A DNA stretch of 64,000 nt from Enoplosus armatus. Lineage: Eukaryota > Chordata > Actinopteri > Centrarchiformes > Enoplosidae. Position numbers and translations under genes: made by a program. Under the pieces are notes generated by a model that was given only the letters and a program-made list of their open reading frames with translations, ran no database searches and was not told the origin of the DNA. Below are positions 12,319-31,666 of this stretch, piece by piece (position 1 is the stretch's first letter; every line of letters starts with the position of its first letter). The stretch lies in NCBI RefSeq assembly GCF_043641665.1, contig NC_092183.1, positions 26,551,722 to 26,615,721 on the forward strand, read 5' to 3'.

Positions 12319-13619
12319 CAGCCGTGACCAAAAGTTTTCACAAAGTTTGCTGCTTCAGTGTTTTTAGATCTTTTTGTCAGATGTTACTATGGTATACTGA
12401 AGTATAATTACAAGCATTCAAAGGCTTTTATTGACAATTACATTGAGTTTATGCAAAGAGTCAATATTTGCAGTGTTCACCCTTCTTTTTCAAGACCTCT
12501 GCAATTCGCCCTGGCACGCTGTCAATCAACTTCTGGGCCACATCCTGACTGATGGCAGCCCATTCTTGCATAATCAATGCTTGGAGTTTGTCAGAATTTG
12601 TGGGTTTTTGCTTGTCCACCCGCCTCTCGAGGATTGACCACAAGTTCTCAGTGGGATTGAGGTCTGGGGAGTTTCCTGGCCATGGACCCAAACTTTCAAT
12701 GTTTTGTTCCCCGAGCCACTTCGTTATCACTTTAGCCTCATGGCGAGGTGCTCCATCATGCTGGAAAAGGCATCGATCGTCACCAAACTGTTCTTGGATG
12801 GTTGGGAGAAGAAGTTGCTCTCGGAGGATGTTTTGGTACCGTTCTTTATTCATGGCTGTGTTCTTAGGCAAAACTGTGAGTGAGGCCACTCGCTTGGCTG
12901 AGAAGCAACCCCACTCATGAATGGTCTCAGGGTGCTTAACTGTTGGACTGACACAGGACTGATGGTAGCGCTCACCTTTTCCCCAAACAATTGGAAAGGG
13001 GATTCATCAGAGAAAATGACTTTACCCCAGTCCTCAGCGGTCCAGTCCCTGGACCTTCTGCAGAATATCAGTCTGTCCCTGATGTTTTTCCTGGAGAGAA
13101 GTGGCTTCTTTGCTGCCCTTCTTGACACCAGGCCATCCTCCAGAAGTCTTCGCCTCACTGTGCCTGCAGATGCACTCACACCTGCCTGCTGCCATTCCTG
13201 AGCAAGCTCTGCACTGGTGGTGCCCCGATCCCACAGCTGGATCAACTTTAGGAGACGGTCCTGGCGCTTGCTGGACTTTCTTGGGCGCCCTGAAGCCTTC
13301 TTCACAACAATCGAACCTCTCTCCTTGAAGTTCTTGATGATCCGATAAATGGTTGATTTAGGTGCAATCTTACGAGCAGCAATATCCTATATACAGCCTG
13401 TGAAGCCCTTTTTGTGCAAAGCAATGATGACTGCTCGTGTTTCCTTGCAGGTAACCGTGGTCAACAGAGGAAGAACAATGATTTCAAGCACCACCCTCCT
13501 TTTAAAGCTTCCAGTCTTCCGTCAGCATGACAGAGTGATCTCCAGCCTCGTCCTCGTGAACACTCTCACCTGTGTTCACGAGAGAATCACTGACATGATG
13601 TCAGCTGGTCCTTTTGTGT
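12319..13619 (-). mobile_element. Degenerate Tc1-like DNA transposon
   Basis: A TA dinucleotide at 12317-12318 is followed by an inverted-repeat end starting CAGCCGTGACCAAAAG, as in fish Tc1 elements. The sequence then runs through a minus-strand transposase and stops resembling the family near 13619, so the right-hand inverted repeat is missing. Internal indels also distinguish it from the family consensus as I recall it. It is a dead, truncated copy that cannot move by itself. Confidence 0.88.
12461..13305 (-). pseudogene. Broken Tc1-like transposase
   Basis: The minus strand carries two overlapping pieces of one transposase. The N-terminal piece (ending near 12850) has the GRPRKS AT-hook-like stretch, the helix-turn-helix region and the first catalytic aspartate context (FSDESPFQLFG). 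The C-terminal piece (12461-12889) has FQHDGAPRH with the second aspartate and the NSPDLNPTENLW motif with the final acidic residue, i.e. a DDE pattern. The two are out of frame with each other because of a deletion just after FQLFG near 12985. Upstream near 13390 a short insertion places a stop codon in the reading frame. No full-length enzyme can be made. Confidence 0.9.
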
Positions 13620-16570
13620 GGATAAACCATGATCCTGTAATATTTCTAGAATACGCCAAAAGGTTAGTTTTACCATTGTTGTCTGTGCCTCACAAACTTT
13701 CTGGACCAATTAGGAATTCAGTACATTTTGGTTAAAACACTCTTTATGTTTGAAGTGACTCTTTTCAACATTACTACCCTGTAATAGCCTGGTCTGAACC
13801 TTGATCACAGCTCTGTAGTCAGGGAAACATCATCTAACGTTTAGGCTACGAGAGACAATTATGGGACAATGCTAAAAATGCTAAATGCTAAACTGCTGTT
13901 CAACTGTTGAGCCACTGTAACAGCAACGGAAGTGGGCGTCACGCCGTCTGACTCAGTACTAACCATTATATAGCAATATTTGCCTAAAGTTCCCTAGCAT
14001 TAGCTGACGTTAGCCACAATAAGCTACTGGTCACACCAGGCCAAGTAAGACCGTAGCAGCAGAACTCCTGAGTGTATTCGATTGGGCGACATGCATTTTG
14101 TTGCTGAGACTTTTCATTTGTGAGAGGAAGAGTGAGTTATTTCTTTTCTCAGGAGTCACAAAGTCTCACATTAAAACACAACAACAACAAAAAAAAGCTC
14201 ATGTCTTACAGCTTCACATTGGTTTATTTGCAGTATTACGGTAGCTTATCTATTGCCACAAGACAAATACCGTGTGTATTTGTATTGTGCGCGCATCTCA
14301 AGATGAATAGTGAAGTATGGAAGTAGTCTGGGAAAGGAAAGGAAAACCAGCTGAAAAACAGATCACTTTTAATAAAAGTACAACATGAACTGATGTAAAT
14401 ACTAACAAAATATAAGACTAAATGAACAGAGCAATGCAACACTGATCAGTTGACAGTGACTGTTAAATGTATATATGCATCTCCGTCACACATCTGTCAC
14501 AGGATGTGGATCATTTTGGGCCTGAACGCATTAACAGATGAAGAGACATGGAAGACAGCAGCCACAATGACGGAACTTTTCCCAAATGTTGAATGGAGCC
14601 TATAGTATATTCCCTCTGCCCCACACGGTTGCACCTTTTCAACCAGGACAAGAATATTACTCAGAGGACAGGGTGAATGTTTGCACCTCGAGAAACAGAA
14701 GAAGAGGAAAAAAGTGAGAGAGGGGAAGCAGGACAGACAAAAAGAGAAAGCGAGCGTGGCCGCTTTGATTGATTTCAGCTGTAATCTGTTCGCTAACTCA
14801 TCTCCTGACATCTCTCTCTCTCTCTCTCTCCATCTCTAACAGACTCTCCGTCCATTAAAGCCCAGTTGGGTCCTGGCTGAGCAGCTGTGAAGAGACAAAC
14901 CATTTATCAGCCTGTCAGCTCTTGCTGCCTGTTATTCCAGCCAGACAGACTGCGCTGCTGTCTGAGACCCAATAACTCTGACTGAGGGGAGCTGGCACTG
15001 CTGTCTCACATGACACAAACACACACACACACACACACACGTTCAAAGACTTTCTCAACAGAGAGACAAGTTTACAGAAGTGGACACAAAAAAAAGACAT
15101 TTTCCGCTGACTAGAAGAGACAGAAAATAAACGTTTCATGTGTGTGAATGAACAAGTACTGCCTACAGTCATTTAACATGCTGACAGACTGACTGACCTG
15201 AGGTCTGAGTGGAGTGACACAGTGCTTAACAACAGCAGAGCCAAGCCACCTGCGCCACAGCACAATACAGGAAACATGGACCGAGGGCGCCATCTGGTGC
15301 ACAGATCAACAACTCACAGTTTACATTTCGGCGGTTGGCTGTCACGCATGCATTTCCAGGACAAACTGGTGTTTTGCATAGACGTCACTGTCGATACACA
15401 ATACCTCATACCCACCGTGAACCAGTGGACTACACTTAAACTCAGTAGATATCAGTAAAAGCGCTAAGTTGGACTGCAGGTGCGGTGCCACCTACTATTT
15501 GAATGTGCCTCTATGCCACAGGCTCAGAAAACGGTTTTCTTCCGCACTCTGGCATGACAGGCTGACCCAGCTGACCTCCTCACGAGCACCTGAAACCTCA
15601 ACTTCAAAACGCCCAGCGCAACAAGGTTTATAATTCAAGCTTTTCATCGTTTCCCTTCTGACACTTTAGGCTCACCTCTTCATCTCGGGCTGTTGCTTAC
15701 TTGAGTTTCTTCTTTAAAAACACTCCGCACAGGGGAAATTTGTGTTTTAATAACAGTTTAAACACCAGCAACATTTTCTCGTTACATTTTGACTCGTCTC
15801 AGTAGGAAAGGCCTCCGTTCCATTAACTGTCCCAGTAAACTAATCCAGTGGGCCAGCACGCACAATACCAGGACCTCCCCTACGTGGAATGCAGCCATTA
15901 TTAGTTATCGTGTGCTTTTTTTATTTTATTTTATTTTTTTACTGCAAAAGATTTCAGGAGAACAAAAACAGAATAACAAAACATACATACATGAGGAGCA
16001 GGCTACATAACAGTATAGGTCTAGCTGTCTTAGTAGCCATCTTCCTGTATCACCCATTAATGTCCTCAGCTGGACATGCACAAAACACTGGTATGCGGAG
16101 GACGCAGTTCAGTCAGGCCCTAGCATGCTGTAGCCGGAGTGTCGCCCTCATAACAAATGTCGCTGTACAAGAAATAGTGACCGTGCGTAATAACTTTTCT
16201 TTTTAACATGCAACATTTCAATGGCCTGTCAACCAGGGAGAGGTCTCGTCTTATGACTTGTAGTTTGAGTAATAAACACGGTGGCCTCCGTCAACTTTTG
16301 AGATCTTCACATCGAAACGTTTCACTCGACAACACAAACCTAAAAAGCAGAAATAACACTTCTCATATTTTCGAAAGCAGCCTAAATGTTTCCTAGAATA
16401 AACAACCCCTCCATGAGGAAAAAAAGGACAACAAACTGTGTGGTTTATGTGCATTAGCATTTTAATTGGACAAAGCAAGAAAACATTGATTACAGTAGCA
16501 GAGTCATCAGTTCTCAGGGCTAACACCTTTCTAAACAAAAGGGTCTGAAAATGTCTGTAGGCACTGCCTA
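13620..16570. other. Intergenic between Tc1 relic and tia1
   Basis: No coding exon is supported. The stretch includes a CT run near 14812-14830, a CA run near 15012-15040 and an ATTTT-type run near 15916-15935. The part nearest 16500 may belong to a long tia1 3' untranslated region. Confidence 0.5.
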
Positions 16571-17687
16571 ATTAAAAAGAGTATCTTGTCAGGTAAAAGA
16601 AACCAGCTCTATAAGGCAACAGTTACAATGTAGGCCTCCCCATTTCTCTGGCAAAAAGAGCAAGTGTAAAGGTTGAATCCACTCAGATTTTTGATATAAA
16701 ATACTGGCGTTTCAATAGATATTTAAAAACCATCACAAGTGTCAAACATGTTCACCCTTTAACATTTGAATTGTGTTAAATTTTAAGGATGCACTGCATG
16801 GCAATGCTGTCTATCCCTGCATGGAAGAATCGTGTGTTGCACTGCGCCAGTGTCACATTTGATAGTGCCACTCTGCTACGCACAATGTTGGAGTTAACTG
16901 TCGAGTTATCAAAACAAACAAAAAAAAGAAAGCAAGCACCCACAGTTAACAGTAGCATTTTACTTACATCGTTTCAAATGAATGAATGGTTATTTACATG
17001 TGGCGAAAAGATTTGAGGCTGTCCGAAAGATATGAAGGAGAAATGGAATGCAAAAAGGGAGGAAAAAAAAAAAGAAAAAACACTCTTGGTAGTCAAATTT
17101 GTCCAAGTACAAGAGAGGAAAAAACTGTGCAATATTTATCTGCCCTTACAGAGAAACAGCAGTGGCAACAATCCCTGCAATTGATTTTAATCCAAGAGAA
17201 AATGAGAACAAATTAAACAGATTTCCATTCCAAAGGTTCATAACTTAGCACGACTCAGACTGAACAGTTCCTTTAAAAAAAATGACAAACCTCTCGGTGG
17301 CTGTGTGAGAGGAAAGATGTGAAAATGGAAGCAATTTGTAAAACTCCAGAAAAAAAAAAAATCCAAAAGTTTCTCCTTTACAGTTTTATACTCATTTACA
17401 GTTAACTTAAAAATGGTAAGAGCCCTGGTTCATGGCCAGTCTTGCCTACCACAAAGGGTGTAAATACCTGTGTGGGTCAAATCGCTCCTCCCTGGCTCCC
17501 GTTACGTCAACCCCCCCCATGAAATCCCATTTACATCTCCTATAGACGTCAACCTTCCCAATAGGTTCCACATCCCAGTAAAAGTCTTAGTCCTGCCACA
17601 AATGGAGGCGGTGTTACACAGCCCTGTGGGGCACCGTACAGCCAATAAGAGGCTGATGGTTGACAAATCTCCCACCCTGCCCACTTA
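16571..17687 (-). other. tia1: Probable tia1 3' untranslated region
   Basis: AT-rich sequence directly downstream of the tia1 stop on the minus strand with no open frame of substance. A minus-strand ATTAAA hexamer lies near 17185 and another near 16458, either of which could direct polyadenylation. The true end cannot be fixed from sequence. Confidence 0.4.
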
Positions 17688-25064
<7,377 letters not shown>

Positions 25065-25602
25065 CGTCAAGGTTTAGTGGTCGCGTCCTGAGAGGTCTTT
25101 AATCCAATGACATACAAATGGTTTGTGCTGAACTTGAGCGGCCGCGAACGTAAAGGTTTTATCTCCGATAAATCGGTGGCCGATTCTGCTCTCACACACA
25201 CCGCAGACAGCCTCAGTCTGATGCAAACAATAGGAAGTTGAAGATGGCGGAGGAGCGGCGTCAGCAGCGTCAACCTGCGCGCTGAAATGAAGCCAAAATC
25301 AAGCGCTCTTTCTCCCACACACAAAGATGTGCCTCCACATCTGTATGACATACGCTGCAAATACAGGGAATTTTGTAGTTTAACACAACTGTGCAGAATA
25401 ATATATTCCATTAGCCTATTCGTGATCATTGCTTTATGGACTAAAGTGCAAAACGTTAGAGAAAATTACAGCTGGACGCATCTGGGAAATGCATTCCGGT
25501 GACACTAGCAGGTAACTTACAACGCAGTTGATGACTTGAGCATTATTTGGTGTTTATCAAACATTTGGTGCTGCACTGTAGCAATGTACTTCTCACTAAT
25601 GC

Positions 25603-25606
25603 AAAA
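25603..25606 (-). terminator. Pol III terminator of tRNA-Gly
   Basis: On the minus strand four T residues follow the tRNA gene by four bases (AAAA on the plus strand). A run of four or more T is the standard RNA polymerase III stop. Confidence 0.8.
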
Positions 25607-25610
25607 TACG

Positions 25611-25681
25611 TGCGCCGCCCGGGAATCGAACCCGGGTCGCAAGAATGGGAATCTTGCATGATACCACTACACCAGCGGCGC
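25611..25681 (-). tRNA. tRNA-Gly (anticodon CCC)
   Basis: 71-nt gene read on the minus strand, starting GCGCCGCTGG and ending GGCGGCGCA with the templated discriminator. The acceptor stem GCGCCGC pairs with GCGGCGC, the anticodon stem CAAGA pairs with TCTTG, and the seven-base loop TTCCCAT puts CCC at positions 34-36, which reads GGG glycine codons. The A box TGGTGTAGTGG and B box GGTTCGATTCC are intact. It matches the vertebrate tRNA-Gly-CCC sequence I know essentially exactly, so it is expected to be functional. Confidence 0.96.
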
Positions 25682-26042
25682 AGTCATTTGGTAGAAGGGG
25701 AACGAGCCTCATTAAGCCATTCTAGTGCAAGCAAACAAACAGGAGACATATAAGAACAGTGGAAAACATCCGTTATCGGGGTGTATGACGCGGTAATTTA
25801 ACTCATTGTTAAGCCACTGACATTATGCCATATCACCTTGCTAGTCACGGCAATTTTGTTTTTTTTAAATACATAACCAATTTGCTAACGGTTTTAACGA
25901 ATGTGGCAGAACCGACGGAGGAGGGCAGTGTGGCCGAGTCTCCGCTGTACGCCATATCACAGAAGAGAAGAAGAAAAGGGGGACGCGTCGTCGTCGTCGT
26001 CGTCTCGTCGTCGCAATCGAAGGAGAACCAGATCTAGGAAAC

Positions 26043-26829
26043 ATGGCTTCCTCTGCTGGCTGTGAGCATTATGTGCGCAGCTGCCTATTGAAAGTGAGTA
26101 AACTTAATTGTATTGCATTTGTTTGCTTTACCTACATGGTGGAGGCATGTTGGTGTTGAATACGCCTCCCTGTAACCCTGCTATATATATATAACGAGTA
26201 GCGCTAGCAACCACTCACAGCTAAGTTAGCTAACGTTAATCAGTTACTTAAAAGCTAATGTTGAACGAGACACAGCAACTGTGTCGTTACCATTATGACA
26301 TATTAGTTAGCGTCTTATACCTTTCTTATGTGTTAGCTGCATAAGATGGGGGGGGGGGGTGATGGCGTGGGCTTTAGAGTTTACTGAGTATTGTATTATC
26401 TTAGCTTTCTTTTAAGTTAGCTTATCACTCACTATCAGTCATACGTGTTGGTTATTAATTGCATTTATGCGCTGAGAATGTTCCAAACATTTTACGTATC
26501 TGTAAACTTACAGTTTTGTCGCAGGCAGGAATAACTTATTGTTGAGGCTACCCTAAGTAGTAAAGTCTGACTGACATACCCATCGTTCACCTGCCCATGT
26601 GCCCCGTGTGGTATGTCCTGCAGGCCCCCTGCTGTGGTAAGCTGTACGTGTGTCGGCTGTGCCACGATGCAGAGGAGAACCACGAGATGGACCGATTCAA
26701 AGTCACAGAGGTGCAGTGCTCCGAGTGTCAGACAGTGCAGCAGGTAAGCTGAGGGAAAACAGGCTGTTGATGCTCCACTGTCAGCTGTGGCAGGGCCACT
26801 CTGTGATCTTTAATGTCACTTGTTGTTGG

Positions 26830-26873
<44 letters not shown>

Positions 26874-28981
26874 TGGTTAGCTCACATCAAGAAGAAGAAA
26901 AAACACTCTTTTCAACGCATTCTTTTAGGCACAGCAGACTTGCCAGCAGTGTGATGTGCGGTTTGGGGAGTATTACTGTGACATTTGCCACTTGTTCGAC
27001 AAGGATAAGAAGCAGTACCACTGTCTGCCCTGTGGAATATGCAGGTGAGAAATTGCTCTTTTTTTTTAATGTGACGTTCTCTAACTTCCACTCACATGTT
27101 ACTCATGTATGAGTTGAGTGTCATCTCCGTGTTTTGACCTGTGCAGGATTGGGCCCAGGGAGAAGTACTTCCATTGTGAGAAGTGCAACCTGTGTTTAGC
27201 CCAGGATCTGCAGGGAAACCACAAGGTGATGATTACTCAACGCGTGCGTCAGACTCGCACACATCATGTGTATCGTGGATCCTCATTGCTGTGATTTACA
27301 ATTCTTTGTGTTTGTGTGTGTTTCAGTGTGTTGAAAATGTTTCAAGGCAGAACTGTCCAGTGTGTATGGAGGTAATAAAACATGTGACACATTAGAGGAC
27401 GGTATGGAGAGGGATGTTGGGTTTTTATGCAATCCTATACTTTCTCTACAATTCGGTATGTTTTTTTTTTTTCTGTATGTGCAGGATATTCACACGTCCA
27501 GAATTGGAGCTCACGTTCTTCCATGTGGCCATCTTTTACACAAGTATGACTCCTTGTTCTCTAAATACTAGTAGCTCAGTGCTGTGGGATTGAATTGTGC
27601 ATGTTTAGCTGTTTGTGTGTATCCCAGCTTTAATCACACTGCAGGGGGGGAAAAAAAGACATGAATCTAAGACTTTTTATATACAGATTGATTACTCTAT
27701 ATACTATGTTTTCAGAAATCATAGTATCCGTCATAAAATACGAACAGAAATATGACCTCATTACAAAGATGAAAAGGAGAGAAGCCCTGTTTTATGGTTA
27801 AATAACTTGTAATCTTCATTTAGTGATCATGGCTCAAGATCTTCTGTGACATAAAGGTAACAATGTGTTTGTCCACATTCTCTGCAGGACCTGCTTTGAT
27901 GACATGCTCAGAACGGGGTATGTGGAATAAGTACTTTTTTCCTGGTATATGTATAGTTAGTAAAGTAAGGTCTTGTTCCAGATTAATGTATTATTTATTT
28001 AGTTGAGTCCTGCTTCAGTCAGCGCGGTTACTTACAGTTAAGTAACCAGGTTAAAGTCGGTTTTCTTCAGTTAGCTTATGTAAACAAACCTGGTTTCTGT
28101 AATCAGGGTAGGATATCAGAGAAACCTGGTTCCCCTGCGTCGATTTCCCCCGGAGAACGCCGATTTCTCTGCCGTGTACACAGGAAAGCAGGTTCCCTAA
28201 TCGGCTTTTTACAAGTAGGCGTGTTTACGACAAAAGACCGCAGACAGTGACAGTAACAGCTGAGTGACGGATGGAAGGAGAGATCATTACACAGAGTGAT
28301 GCATCCCTCTGTGATGGATGTGATTACTGACCTGCCGCATGTGTATGTGGATTTACAGCAGTCAGGTTACTACAGTGCACGTAAACGCATTCTCCGATTA
28401 CCCCCGTAACCTGGTTTCTCTGAGTAACCTGGTTACTTAAGTGCACGGAGAGGCACTGAGTGAGGCCTTCCACTAAATGTGATTTTCTTTGTTTTGTTTT
28501 AAGAGCGTATCGCTGCCCTCTGTGTATGCACTCTGCCTCGAACATGGAGGACCACTGGGATCAGATAGACAAAGAGATTGCCCAGTCACCGATGCCCACT
28601 GAGTACCAGGGTGCCACTGTCAAAGTAAGACCTCAATAGCACAATACAAATTTGCATTTTTTTTTTGTACTTCTTTCAAAGCGAATTTGTACAATTCACT
28701 TCAAATGGACAGTGCTGACTGTTGTGAGTAATCGTCTAATCCATCGCTTTCGTCATTCCACCCGGCAGATTATATGCAACGACTGCCAAGCTCACTGCAC
28801 AGTGCCTTTCCACGTGCTGGGGATGAAGTGCGGCGGCTGTGGCTCCTACAACACAGCACAGGACGGAGGACTCATCCAGCAGACCCAACGAAGGCAGCCG
28901 CAGCAGGACACTGAGAATGAGGCGGAAACTGACACAGAGCCAGAGCAGCGGGATCAACCTCAGTCACCCACGCCACATTAA
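26043..28981 (+). CDS. rchy1: RCHY1 (Pirh2) RING/CHY E3 ubiquitin ligase
   Basis: E3 ubiquitin ligase whose mammalian form targets p53 and other proteins. Coding exons: 26043-26093, 26624-26743, 26929-27044, 27147-27225, 27327-27371, 27485-27543, 27888-27917, 28504-28624, 28769-28981. They join in phase to 277 aa (human 261). The N-terminal CHY zinc finger starts at CEHYVRSC with many Cys/His pairs. The middle CTCHY finger includes YYCDICHLFDKDKKQYHC. A RING-H2 lies near residues 133-174 with CPVC, CGHLLHKTC and CPLC. A C-terminal zinc ribbon (CNDC, CGGC) precedes an acidic, Gln-rich tail longer than in human. Exon 7 is only 30 nt and exon 8 adds one residue (GAYRC) relative to human. Intron 2 holds a (GT)n run at 26831-26871 and intron 7 a MITE. 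An AATAAA at 29776-29781 could end the transcript. Confidence 0.95.
26831..26871. repeat. (GT)n microsatellite in rchy1 intron 2
   Basis: GT run of about 20 units between exons 2 and 3. Confidence 0.95.
28030..28445. mobile_element. MITE in rchy1 intron 7
   Basis: A foldback element whose left end contains GTTAAGTAACCAGGTT and whose right end contains AACCTGGTTACTTAAG. Subterminal copies of AACCTGGTT and AGAGAAACC occur on both arms. It has no coding capacity. It accounts for most of the intron between the 30-nt exon 7 and exon 8. Confidence 0.7.
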
Positions 28982-30130
28982 AATTACAGCCAACCACAAT
29001 GGGTGACATTTATACGTTAGACATTTGGCTGGTGCACCTACTTGTAGTAACTTGCATTGAGTGTAACAGCACACTGAGCCAATGTTTGTAGACTGTACAT
29101 ATTACGAAAAAAACAACAAACCCTTTATTTTCTGTACCTGCTTATCCGAGAATACCATCTGACCCTCCTGGGTGGTGACAGTCCACTGCTTCACGCGAAG
29201 GGGAAGTGCTGGTGGAGGTTGCACAGTATCGGACCAATTACGGTTGTTTTCTGTGAAGTTTAGGCGCTGGGCCAAATGTCCCATTTCGATTCTCTCAGTG
29301 GGACAATGTGTGAACAAAGGTGTGGCAGCGTCACAGTAATCTGCCCGGGCAACTTCACACTCCACCGTCTTTTGTAAATATGTTGTCAGTCACAGATGAA
29401 AATTAAGACTAGCCCCAGAGAAGAAGTCAACATGATTATTTGTTGAAAGTCTGAGCATGAACTTAACTGACATGTCGGCAGCATGGCACAAGGCACAAGG
29501 CAACTTTTCTAAAGCCAACCAAGAAGATGACGGTATGAAATATGGCATTGGAAATATGTTCTAAGCCTTGCCTATTTGTTCTGATAAGCTAATGTGACCT
29601 AATTACAGCTGCAACACACGCACCCATTGAGTATTTCCTTCTCATAACAAACCCACAGCACTGTCATTTCTGGTATGGCTGCTGTGACAAAAGGCCCTTA
29701 TTTTCAGTACCATTTGCTTTTACTTTCAGGTGTAGAAGTTTGGTTACCATCACAGTGACAGTAATGCAAACTCCCAATAAACACCATCAGTTTACTAAAC
29801 ACTGTCGCATGGTGTTTTCTTCTGAACCAGTCACTGAACTCCTGAACATTTCATCTCATTTTCAGCTGCTCACACGAAGACGTTTAAGGTGTCGATCCCA
29901 CAAATCAACAGTGCTCCAGTTTTACCGTTGAAGAGTTCAAACGTTTCCATTGTATTTATATAGCAGTCATGTACACTAGCACCATTATAACAAAGTTACC
30001 GCTGATGGAGGCAATGTGCAATCAAAGTTAAAAGTGCAGTCGGGACATTTAGACTTGATGTTACAATGATAAGGTATCAAGACAATGCTACATATACACG
30101 TACAGCAGTAACAACAACTTTCTGTCAGGG
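28982..30130. other. Convergent 3' regions of rchy1 and the SCPP-like gene
   Basis: No independent gene is supported. A plus-strand AATAAA at 29776-29781 fits rchy1, and a minus-strand AATAAA at 29124-29129 fits the opposing gene; if both are used the two 3' ends overlap by about 650 bases. An 87-codon minus-strand frame (29102-29365) lies here but has no start context or splice acceptor I trust. Confidence 0.5.
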
Positions 30131-30943
30131 TCAAATGCTGTCTCCTCTAGGTGGATCCGGCTCAGGGGTCACAAACTGGAAAGTGACGCAAACGGGAACG
30201 CCAGCCAGGGCGGTGTTGATGGTGATGGGCAGGGGTGAGGCTGTGGAGAATGGTGGAGGTGTTGTTTTGGTGGTGTGTGGAGGAAAGGGTGGAGTGGCAC
30301 CCTGGGGGAATACTTGGTATGTGGTGGTGGTGACGACTTGTGGTTGGTTTGTGTCACCAATACCTATGATTATATCAGTTTCTGTAAGGCCCGGGTGGAG
30401 GGAGACCTCTGTGTCTGGCAGAACGTGCACAGTGTCTGCGTTAGCGGAGTCCTGTGCAGGATCAGAGTCGGGCATGTCCTGAGAAATGTCTACGCCCAGA
30501 GCAGTTTGCAAAGGATCATCTGGCATGAGTTGGAAAGCGTCCGCGTCAGTGGAGGTTTGTGGGTCCTCGGGGTCGGGCAGGGCCAGAGTATCGAGCGCGG
30601 CTGTAGAAGGCCCCGCGCCTGCAGAGGGAAGTGGGGCTGCGGTGTCCGGGGCGTCGGTCTCCTCCATAGCGTTGTGCGTGTCTGTCTGCAGGGGCTCCTG
30701 TGAAGGCCCAACACGAGTGGCAGTCTCCTCTGATGAGTTTGACTCACTGGACTCCGATGACTTGGATGAATCCTCACCCTCACTTAGACAAACCTGTTTT
30801 TACAATAAGGAATGTTCTTAACATTTGTCACGAGTCCTCTTAGATCACAGTGGTGGCAGCAGAATAGGCGAGCTACTCACGGGTTTAGACAACGCTACAG
30901 TCACCATGAAGACAGCACAGAGTGTTGTCCTCAGAACGGCCAT
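30131..30943 (-). CDS. SCPP/SIBLING-like secreted acidic phosphoprotein
   Basis: Not identified as a named gene. Exon 2 (coding 30881-30943) encodes 21 residues: a hydrophobic signal peptide with probable cleavage after VALS and the first mature residues KP. It ends in a GTGAGT donor in phase 0. The next exon (30131-30793) encodes 220 residues to the stop, for 241 aa in total. It begins with a Ser-x-Glu cluster (SSKSSESSESNSSEE), the Fam20C kinase pattern, continues acidic and Pro/Thr-rich (ALPDPEDP, VVTTTTYQVF, TKTTPPPF), and ends PPRGDSI, an integrin-type RGD. An untranslated first exon is suggested by a donor at 31667 and a TATA box at 31795-31803. Phase-0 introns, an untranslated first exon and a second exon limited to the signal peptide are diagnostic of secretory calcium-binding phosphoproteins. 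In human the SCPP-like ODAPH lies close to RCHY1, so this may be its positional counterpart. Family placement is inferred. Confidence 0.7.
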
Positions 30944-31319
30944 TGCTGTCTTTCCTGTATTTGCTGAAACAAATAAACCATAAGCACTGTATTGGTGCAT
31001 CTCCTCCACTACATTTACCTGACAGCTACAGTTTCTAGTTAATATGTAGATAGATAAATAAAACATGATTATCTTCTGAAACATGACGCATTGTTCAGTG
31101 AAAAATCAACCTCTTATGAAGTCATTTTAGGCTGGAATTGAGTCCCTAAAATTGTACTTTCCCATAAAAAGTGCAACAGGAAGGTTTCAACACGTTTTAA
31201 AGACACAGACACTCATTTCTCGACTCATTTTAAACAAGTTGATTTACATTCAAACTGAAATGTTGTAACTACTAGAAATGTCTTTACAAGACGGAGGGTT
31301 TCCCAATACCATCAGTTGT

Positions 31320-31492
31320 AAATATCCTATAATATATACTTTACTTTATTTACTTTTGATACTTTAAGTACATTTAGCTGATCTTACCTTTTTACTATGT
31401 TACTTTTAAGTAACATTTTGAATGCAGGACTTTTACATGTAAATGGTTGTAACACTACTTTTTTAGTAGGGATCCTGATTCCACCACTCGAT
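31320..31492 (-). mobile_element. Truncated hAT-type MITE (CAGTGGTGGA ends)
   Basis: It reads TACTTTTGATACTTTAAG ... GCAGGACTTTTACATG ... and ends TTCCACCACTCG. This resembles the terminal part of a dispersed teleost element with CAGTGGTGGA ends. A second partial copy of the same family occurs at 53952-54238. It lies in the intron between the predicted untranslated exon and the signal-peptide exon of the SCPP-like gene. Confidence 0.6.
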
Positions 31493-31666
31493 TCAACTGA
31501 AATGTTGTTTAACTCCAAAATAAAGCACCTATTAAAGAATGAAGACATCTTTTACAATATACTGTAACTTTGGCATGGACATGAGCTACAAAAGTGAAAT
31601 ATTAGATGGTAGAGTATTTCAGCTGTGTTATTTCGGATAATACAGCTTTCCTGCTCTAAGACCTAC

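Larger units (their letters stand above)
25065..26042. promoter_or_regulatory. Divergent promoter region of tia1 and rchy1
   Basis: tia1 starts leftward at 25064 and rchy1 rightward at 26043, so about 980 bases serve both. The tia1-proximal part is CpG-containing and carries AAGATGGCGG at 25241-25250, a YY1-type site common at housekeeping promoters. A tRNA gene sits between (25611-25681). The rchy1-proximal part includes a (CGT)n run at about 25984-26012, probably in its 5' untranslated region. No TATA box was seen near either start. Confidence 0.6.

Noticed and set aside
12552..13328. Plus-strand frames across the Tc1 copy
   Set aside because: They are antisense shadows of the minus-strand transposase, which shows the catalytic motifs.
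29102..29365. 87-codon minus-strand frame with some protein-like composition
   Set aside because: It starts at a GTG, has no convincing acceptor and lies in the probable 3' UTR of the SCPP-like gene. It matches no family I know.
30066..30821. Plus-strand frames of up to 142 codons over the SCPP-like exon
   Set aside because: They are Val/Gly/Ser-rich reflections of an acidic, Pro/Thr-rich minus-strand exon with a clear signal-peptide exon, S-x-E cluster and RGD.
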